NCBI GenBank assembly: GCA_035526665.1
Contig: DATLBY010000186.1
Span: 1 to 21,796, forward strand
Origin: DATLBY01 sp035526665
Lineage (GTDB): Bacteria; Acidobacteriota; Terriglobia; Bryobacterales; Bryobacteraceae
DNA length: 21,796 nucleotides
Direction of reading: 5' to 3'
The notes below the pieces were generated by a model. The model made no database searches. It was not told the DNA's origin and worked only from the letters and a program-made list of their open reading frames with translations. A program made the position numbers and the translations under genes. Positions 15,646-21,796 of the stretch are shown in pieces. Every line of letters begins with the position of its first letter. Position 1 is the stretch's first letter.

Positions 15646-17202
15646 ATGCAATCCGATCACGACGTTTTAATTATCGGTTCCGGCGCTTCGGGTGGCATGG
15701 CCGCGCACACCCTAACGAAGCTTGGAATCAAGTGCCTGATGCTGGATGCGGGTCCGGCTGTCGATTTTGATCGGCATAGAGTTCTGAAGCCTGTTTATGA
15801 GCTTCCGTACCGCGGCTTTGGCCGTCCCGGACGCTTTCCTCACGTTACACAAGCGAATGAATTTAACGCAAATGTCTGGGCGGACGAGAAACAGAATCCT
15901 TATACTTACGATCCGAAGGACCCATACTACTGGGTGCGAATCCGTCTGATCGGCGGCAAAACATTAATGTGGGGCCGCGCCTCGTGGCGCTTAAGCGACT
16001 ACGAATTTAAGAATAAGGATCATGACGGCTTCGGAGATAACTGGCCCATCGAGTACAAGGATCTTGCAGCCTATTACGACCGTGTAGAGCCGATGTTTCG
16101 AGTGGCCGGACGCAAGGAAGGGTTCCGGCAACTACCTGATGGCATATTCCTGGAGGACGCTTCGGGAGACAGCCTGAGTGTCCAGCGCTTCATTCAATCC
16201 GCCAAACGCATGGCGGTGCCCACAACCAAGGCGCGCCGTGCTACCGGGCAACTCGCCAGCTCAGTGAACCTGTTGCTGCCCGATGCGCTCACGACTGGAA
16301 ATTTGACAATTGTTCCGAATGCGATCGTGCGTGAGCTCACCTTCGACAAGAATACAGGTTTGGCCGACGGGGCAAATTTTGTCGATCGCAGGTCGAGCCA
16401 GGAGCGGCACGTGAAGGCGCGAGTCGTCATGGTAGGGGCGTCTGCCCTGGAGTCCAACCGGCTGCTGCTCAATTCAGGCGTTCACAATCCCGTTCTGGGG
16501 CACTATATCTTCGATCAGATCTATGTGAAAAACGTGATCCAGTGCATTGTGCCGGAGGCACGGGGCGGAAAGGCTCCGCGCAACCTAATGGGCGGAGGCG
16601 GCTACATTCCGCGGTTTCGCAACCTGGACACAAAGCAGAAGAACTTTATCCGCGGCTATTCCTACGACTTCGGGAGCGGCGGCACGCCTCATCCCTCTTA
16701 TTTCCCGCTGTACGGCGCCGCCCTTCAGAAAGAACTAGCGGCAGTCGCCGGGTCGGGCTTCTCCATGACGACGATGGGCGAGGTGCTGCCGCGCGTCGAA
16801 AATTTTGTGCGAATTAACAAAGAGGTGGCCGACGCGTGGGGCATTCCGGCACTGCACATCCAGCATCGCTACACGGAGAACGAGCGCAACATGGCGGTCG
16901 ATTCCATGCACGTAGCCGAGGAGCTCTGCCACGGCGCCGGCTTCGAGGTATTGGCAAAACACTCGCAAATGGTGCCGCCGGGAGAGAGCATCCATGAACT
17001 CGGCGGCTGCCGGATGGGCGTCAGTGCGAAGACGTCAGTGGTAAACAAATTCAATCAGAGCCACGACGTGAAAAATGTATTTGTGATCGACGGCAGCTCG
17101 TTCGTTTCAGGCGGCTCGCAGAACCCGACACTCACCATTCTGGCGCTAGCAATGCGGGCGTCCGAATATCTGGCGGAAGAGATGCGGAAAGGTACGGTTT
17201 GA
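15646..17202 (+). CDS. GMC family FAD-dependent dehydrogenase, GADH large-subunit type
   Basis: A 518-residue flavoprotein of the glucose-methanol-choline family, in the group that includes gluconate, 2-ketogluconate and sorbitol dehydrogenase large subunits. These oxidise sugar or sugar-acid hydroxyls in the periplasm and pass electrons to a cytochrome subunit. The FAD motif GSGASGG is at 11-17. RLIGGKTLMWGRASWR (100-115) is the second FAD-contacting block. HELGGCRMG (450-458) supplies the catalytic histidine H450, and GGSQNPTLT (489-497) the paired residue N493. There is no signal peptide, in line with co-export with subunit 3. The start is 9 bases after that gene and the stop overlaps the cytochrome start (TTGA). 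The substrate is not readable from the sequence. Confidence 0.92.
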   Translation: MQSDHDVLIIGSGASGGMAAHTLTKLGIKCLMLDAGPAVDFDRHRVLKPVYELPYRGFGRPGRFPHVTQANEFNANVWADEKQNPYTYDPKDPYYWVRIRLIGGKTLMWGRASWRLSDYEFKNKDHDGFGDNWPIEYKDLAAYYDRVEPMFRVAGRKEGFRQLPDGIFLEDASGDSLSVQRFIQSAKRMAVPTTKARRATGQLASSVNLLLPDALTTGNLTIVPNAIVRELTFDKNTGLADGANFVDRRSSQERHVKARVVMVGASALESNRLLLNSGVHNPVLGHYIFDQIYVKNVIQCIVPEARGGKAPRNLMGGGGYIPRFRNLDTKQKNFIRGYSYDFGSGGTPHPSYFPLYGAALQKELAAVAGSGFSMTTMGEVLPRVENFVRINKEVADAWGIPALHIQHRYTENERNMAVDSMHVAEELCHGAGFEVLAKHSQMVPPGESIHELGGCRMGVSAKTSVVNKFNQSHDVKNVFVIDGSSFVSGGSQNPTLTILALAMRASEYLAEEMRKGTV

Positions 17203-17669
17203 GGCTGATTTTTCTAGCGTCGCTGTTCACTATAGCTTGGGCGGCCGAGGCTCCGGTTCAGCCGATTCCCTATAGCCACAAGCAGCATCTGGCGCTGGGA
17301 TTGAAATGCAACGACTGCCACACAAATCCGGACCCGGGCGAGCTGATGGGAATTCCCGCCTCATCCAAGTGCATGACGTGTCACTCCACCATCAAGAAGG
17401 ACAGCCCCGAGATTCAGAAGCTGGCGGCGTCCGCGCGGGACAAAAAGCCCATCCATTGGGTTCGCGTGTACCAGATTCCGAGCTATGTGTTTTTCAGTCA
17501 TCGGGCGCATCTGGAGGCGGGCGCCAAATGCGAGACCTGCCACGGCAAGGTGAGCGAGCGCGAGCGATTGTTCCGCGAAACCGATATCTCCATGGGCGGC
17601 TGCATGAGCTGTCATCGCGAACATAAAGCCAGCTTCGACTGCAGCTATTGCCACGAACTGCAGAAATGA
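17199..17669 (+). CDS. Five-haem c-type cytochrome, class III-like
   Basis: A 156-residue exported multihaem cytochrome. Residues 1-16 form a signal peptide (MRLIFLASLFTIAWAA). Five CxxCH haem sites are visible, starting at C37 (CNDCH), C58 (CMTCH), C111 (CETCH), C135 (CMSCH) and C148 (CSYCH). Histidines just before the first and third sites (YSHKQH at 25-30, FSHRAH at 99-104) could be distal ligands, the pattern of class III cytochrome c3/c7-like proteins. It starts with TTG at 17199, whose last two bases are part of the upstream TGA; AAAGG lies just upstream. This strict coupling suggests it takes electrons from the GMC dehydrogenase, replacing the usual triheme cytochrome subunit of GADH complexes. 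The convergent galT gene ends 13 bases further on. Confidence 0.92.
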   Translation: MRLIFLASLFTIAWAAEAPVQPIPYSHKQHLALGLKCNDCHTNPDPGELMGIPASSKCMTCHSTIKKDSPEIQKLAASARDKKPIHWVRVYQIPSYVFFSHRAHLEAGAKCETCHGKVSERERLFRETDISMGGCMSCHREHKASFDCSYCHELQK

Positions 17670-17682
17670 GGCGGGGTGCAGA

Positions 17683-18747
17683 TTATTTGGCCGCCGGCGA
17701 ATCCAGGTAATGCGCCTCGCCCACCTCACGCAGCCGCGAAGCTGCGCTTTCGGCCGTGATGTCACGTTGCGGACTGCCTAACATTTCGTAGCCGACCATG
17801 AATTTTCGAACCGTGGCGGAGCGGAGCAGCGGCGGATAAAAGTGAGCATGCATGTGGAAACTGTCATGCGGGGTTCCGTCGGAGGGACGCTGATGGAAGC
17901 CCATTGTGTAGGGAAACGAGACTTCGAAGACGTTGTCATAGCGCGTCGTCACTCGTTTTAGAATGTCCGACAGCTGGTCCCGCTCCGGGCCGGATAATTG
18001 ATCCAGTCCCGTGACATGCCGCTTGGGAATTACCAATATTTCAAACGGCCAGACGGCCCAAAAAGGCACTAGGGCAGCGAAGCTATCGTTCTCACAGACT
18101 ATGCGGCTGGCATCCCTGCTCTCCAACTGCTGGTAATGGCAGAGAAGACATTGCGCGTGCCCGGCGCGATAGGCATCAAAGGCGCGCAACTCTTTTCCCA
18201 GCTCATTCGGGATATTCTCATTTGCCCAGATCTGGCAATGCGGGTGGGGGTTGCTGGCGCCCATCATTTCGCCGCGGTTCTCAAAGATTTGAACCGCGTT
18301 GATAAACGGGAAACCGCCAATCTCGATATATTGATCGGTCCATTGATCTACCACGAGGCGCAGCGCGGACGGAGTCATACGAGACACCGTAAGGCTATGG
18401 TTGGGAGAAAAACAAATCACCCGGCATAGTCCCCGCTCGGTCTCCGCTCGAATTAAACCATCTTGGTCCAGGATGGCCTTCGGGGTATCCGGGCGAAGCG
18501 CCGCGAAGTCGTTGTCGAACACGAACGTCGTATCGTACTCTGGATTCCGCACACCTCCCGCCCGGGGATTACCAGGGCAGAGATAACAATTCGCATCATA
18601 GGAGAGGCTGACCGGAGGAGCAGTCTTCTCCACCTGCCCTTGCCAGGGACGTTGGGTCCGGTGCGGAGATACTAAAACCCAATCGCCTGTTAGCGGGTTA
18701 TAGCGCCGGTGGGGTGCGGTGGATAGTATCGGGTCCATTCTCCCCAT
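17683..18747 (-). CDS. galT: Galactose-1-phosphate uridylyltransferase
   Basis: A 354-residue GalT of the Leloir pathway; it exchanges UMP between UDP-glucose and galactose 1-phosphate, giving UDP-galactose. Zinc ligands are C54 and C57 (CYLC), H117 (SPNHS) and H168. The active site is NPHPH, with H170 as the nucleophile that carries the UMP. These match the spacing known for the E. coli enzyme. FEILVIPKRH (235-244) and HQRPSDGTPHDSFHMHAHFY (285-304) are family blocks. The ATG at 18747 is used; ATG 18738 (MDPILST) and GTG 18756 are in frame, and none has ideal spacing. The start lies 50 bases inside the end of the DUF72 gene, so the two are co-transcribed. Its UDP-galactose product is what the mutase 6 kb upstream would use. 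Confidence 0.95.
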   Translation of the reverse strand: MGRMDPILSTAPHRRYNPLTGDWVLVSPHRTQRPWQGQVEKTAPPVSLSYDANCYLCPGNPRAGGVRNPEYDTTFVFDNDFAALRPDTPKAILDQDGLIRAETERGLCRVICFSPNHSLTVSRMTPSALRLVVDQWTDQYIEIGGFPFINAVQIFENRGEMMGASNPHPHCQIWANENIPNELGKELRAFDAYRAGHAQCLLCHYQQLESRDASRIVCENDSFAALVPFWAVWPFEILVIPKRHVTGLDQLSGPERDQLSDILKRVTTRYDNVFEVSFPYTMGFHQRPSDGTPHDSFHMHAHFYPPLLRSATVRKFMVGYEMLGSPQRDITAESAASRLREVGEAHYLDSPAAK

Positions 18748-19522
18748 TATCCGCACTCACGGCGGGCAGAAATTCCGGGCTGATCTTCGTCTTCAATTCC
18801 ATGGCGTTGTAATAGGCATGGCCGCCGATATCGTTGTTGTAATAGATGTAAGCCGTTTTCCCGGCAGCAGCCCAGGCTTCTAAACGCCGCGCGTCCGCGG
18901 CCAGCTGATCGGAAGAATAACTGCCCTGGTATTTGCCGGCGCCCGAACCATGGCGCCTCACATAGACAAACCGGCAGTCGTTGGGCGTGTCTGTCGGGGC
19001 GTTCCCCAGCATGTCATGCAGGCATATACCCACGCCCAGGGAGTCCAACGTCCCGTAAACATCGTCGGCCAGCCAGGCGGCATTCCGGAATTCCATGGCG
19101 ACATCCCACGCCGGAGTTGTAAGTCCCCGCAGGTCCTCCAAAAAACTCTTCAATTTGTCCAAGTCCTTGCCTTGATTGGGCGGTAATTGGATCAGGAGAG
19201 GCGCCCGCCGGTCGAGTTCCAGATGCGCCGCCACGTCGAGAAATGCCTGCACATACGCACTCGAGTTTTTCAGCTTTTTGTAGTGCGTGATACCGCGCCA
19301 CAGCTTGAGAGCGAAGCGTATATGCGTGGGGGTCTCCCGCTGCCACTTCAAAATGGTTTCAGCTTTGGGTGTCCGGTAAAAAGAGGTATTCACTTCAACG
19401 GAATCGAATTGCGTGGTGATGAAGCCAAGCCATTTAGAGGAGGCGAACCGGGCAGGGTAGATGACTCCGCGCCAATGTTTGTAATTCCACCCGCTGGTGC
19501 CAATGTAAATGACGCCGTTCAT
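18698..19522 (-). CDS. DUF72 domain protein (YecE-like)
   Basis: A 274-residue DUF72/YecE-like protein with a TIM-barrel-type fold and no assigned biochemical activity. The family start is clear: IYIGTSGWNYKHWRGVIYP (5-23), followed by FDSVEVNTSFYRTP (39-52), IRFALKLWRGITHYK (68-82) and the LIQLPPNQ block (113-120). RFVYVRRHGSG (183-193) and YIYYNNDIGGHA (226-237) are the conserved late motifs. It has no signal peptide and should be cytoplasmic. The last 15 residues or so, past DNGENG, lie where galT begins, and the tail is probably not part of the fold. No Shine-Dalgarno is obvious at the ATG (19522); it is the first gene of the galT unit. Confidence 0.9.
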   Translation of the reverse strand: MNGVIYIGTSGWNYKHWRGVIYPARFASSKWLGFITTQFDSVEVNTSFYRTPKAETILKWQRETPTHIRFALKLWRGITHYKKLKNSSAYVQAFLDVAAHLELDRRAPLLIQLPPNQGKDLDKLKSFLEDLRGLTTPAWDVAMEFRNAAWLADDVYGTLDSLGVGICLHDMLGNAPTDTPNDCRFVYVRRHGSGAGKYQGSYSSDQLAADARRLEAWAAAGKTAYIYYNNDIGGHAYYNAMELKTKISPEFLPAVSADNGENGPDTIHRTPPAL

Positions 19523-19569
19523 TTCAGTACTAGGACTCCGGAAGGCTACAAATTGGTCCTCTTGATCTA

Positions 19570-19598
19570 TTGAGTGTGCCCATGGCGCAAGGCATTAT
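19570..19598 (+). promoter_or_regulatory. Weak sigma-70-like promoter ahead of the structured region
   Basis: TTGAGT at 19570-19575 and CATTAT at 19593-19598 are separated by 17 bases, and each matches 4 of 6 consensus bases. Transcription would start near 19605, just before the first of four stem-loops. Matches of this quality occur by chance, so this is only suggestive. Confidence 0.3.
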
Positions 19599-19604
19599 GA
19601 GTCA

Positions 19605-19781
19605 TCCAACGGAGGAGATGCAATCTCCCCAAATCGCAGAGAAGGGCGGATGTGATCGTGCTCCTACGATGGACATCCGCCCGACCTTTCTGCCTCAATC
19701 GCTACGGTAGTTTCGGAGGCGCGTAGCGATGATTAGTGCGCGGGTTTCTCTCACTCCTCTCCGGAGCCCGCGCACTTTTTT
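19605..19781 (+). ncRNA. Candidate structured RNA or leader with four stem-loops
   Basis: Four consecutive helices lie on the plus strand: 19614-19619 with 19623-19628 (6 bp, loop of 3); 19644-19653 with 19673-19682 (10 bp), enclosing a further 5 bp (19655-19659 with 19666-19670); 19698-19706 with 19722-19730 (9 bp); and the terminator 19736-19744 with 19767-19775 (9 bp). All are perfect Watson-Crick matches. A 5-bp pairing (19692-19696 with 19716-19720) interleaves with the third helix and could form a pseudoknot. The region lies between the DUF72 start and the receptor gene. It could be an independent RNA of about 180 nt or a 5' leader whose terminator controls the receptor. I could not assign it to a known riboswitch or to 6S, SRP, tmRNA or RNase P RNA. 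The 5' end is a guess. Confidence 0.5.
19735..19781 (+). terminator. Rho-independent terminator
   Basis: A perfect 9-bp G+C-rich stem (GTGCGCGGG at 19736-19744 with CCCGCGCAC at 19767-19775) is followed directly by six Ts (19776-19781). A19735 can pair with T19776. The loop of 22 bases is long for an intrinsic terminator but acceptable. It lies 148 bases upstream of the receptor start and no protein gene ends before it on this strand, so it must end a non-coding transcript or act as an attenuator. Confidence 0.7.
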
Positions 19782-19928
19782 ATTGTATTGGCACACCAGC
19801 GTGGAAGCTCAGATTCCGGCGCGACCGCGGAGCTTTTTCAATCCCTTGATGCGCTACACTGTTGATCAGAATTGGGGCGAAGCCGTCTTCACCCTAACGG
19901 GGCGCTTTTAAAAAAGGGGATTTTCCGC
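19782..19928 (+). other. Region between the terminator and the receptor start
   Basis: About 147 bases with no credible protein gene; the 60-codon frame crossing it begins inside the terminator structure. A TACACT hexamer at 19855-19860 could be a -10 for the receptor, but no good -35 lies at the right distance. The receptor's ribosome site, AGGGGA, is at about 19914-19919. Confidence 0.35.
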
Positions 19929-21796
19929 GTGCTACGTCTACGTTCGACCTGCAGTTTTCTGCTGCTTGCGCTGCTGACCAGTTCTTTAGCTTACAGCCAA
20001 GCGGTGAACGCAACCTTGTTAGGAAACATCACCGATGCTACCGGGGGCAGTGTTCCGAACGCGAAGGTTACGATTTCCGAAGCCAATACCGGCATCAGCC
20101 GTAATGTTTCGACTAATGAGAACGGGAACTACACCGTGCCCGACCTGCCGCCTGGAACTTATACAATTGACGTCGAGCAGGCGGGTTTTAAGCGCGCGTC
20201 CCGTGCTGGGGTCGAAGTCGTGGTCAACACGACTGTCCGAATCGATATGACGCTGCAGGTGGGCAGCAGCTCGGAAACGGTCAGCGTAACGGCGGAAGCG
20301 CCGATACTCCAGACAGAGCGCGCCGACACCGGCAGGCAGATTGGCGCCAAAACGATTGAAGATCTGCCGCTAGGCGGCAGCCATAACTTCCAGAGTCTGA
20401 GCATTCTTGTCCCGGGCGCAGCCAAGCCTGAGGGCCAACATTCCGCTTTCTTCAATCCCCAGGTGAGTTTAGCTACCCGATTCAACGGTCAGTCAAGGCT
20501 CGGTAATAACCTGCAACTGGAAGGCGTGGATGACAATGAACGCACGGGCCTGCTGCAGGTGTTGATTCCTCCACAGGAAGCCATCCAGACAGTGGATATT
20601 TCCACCAGCAACTTTGACGCGTCGCTGGGGAGAGCCACCGGCGCTGCCGTCAATGTAATTCTTAAGTCCGGGACGAATCAATTCCATGGGTCGGCCTATG
20701 AATCCAATCGCGTCAGCGCGCTGGCTGCCCGCAACTGGTACGATCCCGCGCGCGGACACTTTACCTACAATTATTTCGGCGGAAGCGGCGGCGGACCGAT
20801 CATCAAAAACAAGACGTTCTTCTTCGGCGATTATCTGCGGATTGAAGATCACAGCGCCAACAACGACCGGTTGACTGTTCCGACGGCGGCAGAACGTAAC
20901 GGCGATCTGAGCGTGTCCCCGACGGCCATCTACGACCCCGCAACCGGCGACCCGAAGACCGGAGCCGGCCGCACCCAGTTCCCCGGCAATATTATTCCGG
21001 CAAGCCGCATCAATCCCATCTCCGCCAAGATTCTGACCATCATCCCCCTGCCGAACTTGCCGGGATTGACCCAAAACTACTTCGTAAACAGCCCTTTTTC
21101 GCGCAAAACGGACCAGTTTGACGCCAAAATGGACCACAATCAGAGCGAAAAAGACCGTTTTTCCGTACGGTACAGCTACTCCCGGCCGGTCACGACCGAT
21201 GCCTCGGTGTATGGAATTTATGGCGGTCCGCGCGGCGTGGGTGGATCCGGCTTTGAGGGGACGGGGGTGCAGGGTACGCACAGCGGAGCCATCAATTATA
21301 ACCGCATGTTCTCCCCTACGCTGCTTACGGAAATCCGGTTCGGCGTGAACCGCTACCGAAATGACGCGCAGCAGTTCGGTTACGGCGAAAAGACGGCAGA
21401 TGCGCTGGGGATACCGGGCATCAACGGCATTCCCTGGACGAGCGGCCCTCCGCAAATCAATTTGAACAATTTCGGTGATCCTTTTATCGGTTTTTCGGCC
21501 AGCCTACCGTGGATCCGGGCGGAAACGAACATTCTGTTTGCCAACACCTGGACCAAGACGCGCGGTAACCATACCATCCGGTTCGGATTTGACATGCGGC
21601 GCGTCCGGGACGATTTGCTACAGACCCAGACCTTCAATCCGCGGGGGAGATATGCATTCGGCACGGCCCAGACCTCCATCGCCGGCGCGAATACCAGCTT
21701 CGGGAACTCGTTTGCCAGTTTCCTGCTGGATGTACCCTCGGAAGCAGGCCGCGATTACCCCGTGGCATTCCCCGCTTACCGGGCGTGGGAATATTT
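19929..21796 (+). CDS. Oar-like TonB-dependent receptor (5' part, cut by window end)
   Basis: The first 622 codons of an outer-membrane TonB-dependent receptor; the frame is still open at the window end. A signal peptide (LRLRSTCSFLLLALLTSSLA) is followed at about 28-110 by a carboxypeptidase-regulatory-like domain (TLLGNITDATGGSVPNAKVT, later GNYTVPDLPPGTYTIDV). The plug begins around ETVSVTAEAPIL and includes EDLPLGGSHNFQSL and NNLQLEGVDDNE. Barrel strands follow (HGSAYESNRV, KTFFFGDY, DRFSVRYSYSR). This architecture is the Oar-like group abundant in Acidobacteriota, thought to import large carbohydrate or other organic compounds; the ligand is unknown. The GTG at 19929 has AGGGGA 9 bases upstream and gives the best signal peptide. 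The upstream structured RNA and terminator may control it. Confidence 0.93.
   Translation, partial: MLRLRSTCSFLLLALLTSSLAYSQAVNATLLGNITDATGGSVPNAKVTISEANTGISRNVSTNENGNYTVPDLPPGTYTIDVEQAGFKRASRAGVEVVVNTTVRIDMTLQVGSSSETVSVTAEAPILQTERADTGRQIGAKTIEDLPLGGSHNFQSLSILVPGAAKPEGQHSAFFNPQVSLATRFNGQSRLGNNLQLEGVDDNERTGLLQVLIPPQEAIQTVDISTSNFDASLGRATGAAVNVILKSGTNQFHGSAYESNRVSALAARNWYDPARGHFTYNYFGGSGGGPIIKNKTFFFGDYLRIEDHSANNDRLTVPTAAERNGDLSVSPTAIYDPATGDPKTGAGRTQFPGNIIPASRINPISAKILTIIPLPNLPGLTQNYFVNSPFSRKTDQFDAKMDHNQSEKDRFSVRYSYSRPVTTDASVYGIYGGPRGVGGSGFEGTGVQGTHSGAINYNRMFSPTLLTEIRFGVNRYRNDAQQFGYGEKTADALGIPGINGIPWTSGPPQINLNNFGDPFIGFSASLPWIRAETNILFANTWTKTRGNHTIRFGFDMRRVRDDLLQTQTFNPRGRYAFGTAQTSIAGANTSFGNSFASFLLDVPSEAGRDYPVAFPAYRAWEY

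Noticed and set aside
14977..15660. N-terminal extension of the uvrB frame by more than 220 codons.
   Set aside because: UvrB homologues start at FELALTYRPRGDQ, giving 674 residues from 14976. The extension is the antisense of the subunit 3 gene.
19611..19672. Resemblance to a fluoride (crcB) riboswitch: GGAGATG followed by ATCTCC and, later, CTCCTAC.
   Set aside because: The remaining conserved elements and pseudoknot spacing do not fit, and the CTCCTAC lies in the loop of a strong 10+5 bp hairpin. The downstream gene is not a fluoride transporter.
19729..19911. A 60-codon plus-strand ORF before the receptor.
   Set aside because: It starts inside the third stem-loop, runs through the terminator and its T-run, has no ribosome site and encodes no recognisable sequence.
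20493..21455. A 320-codon minus-strand ORF over the receptor.
   Set aside because: It is antisense to the receptor's plug and barrel; the plus frame has clear domain structure and a signal peptide.
1..21796. CRISPR arrays, insertion sequences, tRNA or rRNA genes.
   Set aside because: No spaced direct repeats, transposase motifs, cloverleaf or rRNA segments were found by reading both strands. A dedicated scanner was not available.

Overview
The window looks like chromosomal DNA of an Acidobacteriota species, most likely from the Solibacter/Bryobacter group. This is inferred from gene content, not from a marker RNA. The main pointers are an Oar-like TonB-dependent receptor with an N-terminal carboxypeptidase-regulatory-like domain, a gluconate-dehydrogenase-like GMC oxidoreductase cluster with a multihaem cytochrome, and a fairly high G+C content. 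Nothing resembles a phage, transposon, plasmid or CRISPR array, and I see no tRNA or rRNA gene.

Layout. Positions 1-1864 (+) carry the 3' end of a GHMP-family sugar kinase, a CPBP membrane protease and an unrecognised secreted protein with a BamE-like C-terminus. An OmpA-type protein (+, to 2892) meets a long minus-strand operon tail to tail. That operon reads phoH-ybeY-corC-era-BON (6896 down to 2889), a classic RNA-maturation and ribosome-assembly block in which all but the phoH/ybeY junction are overlapping or abutting. A YihY/BrkB membrane protein (-) precedes it, with a doubtful small ORF between.

Positions 8598-12223 (+) hold a three-gene glycan cassette: a GH1-like cytoplasmic glycosidase, a GT-B glycosyltransferase and UDP-galactopyranose mutase. 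Together they suggest synthesis or remodelling of a galactofuranose-containing glycan. A Rossmann/DUF2520 protein and uvrB follow on the minus strand, and the DUF2520 start lies inside the end of uvrB.

Positions 15073-17669 (+) encode a Tat-type small subunit, a FAD-dependent GMC catalytic subunit and a five-haem cytochrome c, apparently one periplasmic dehydrogenase with its own electron-transfer subunit. galT and a DUF72 protein (both -) overlap each other. The last gene (+, truncated by the window end) is the Oar-like receptor.

The least expected element is the 406-base gap before the receptor. It holds four consecutive stem-loops, the last a Rho-independent terminator, preceded by a weak promoter-like pair. 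This could be a roughly 180-nt structured RNA or a termination-controlled leader that I could not assign to a known class. The kinase, galT, mutase and glycosyltransferase are not one operon, but all touch sugar activation, so the neighbourhood leans towards galactose and cell-surface carbohydrate metabolism.
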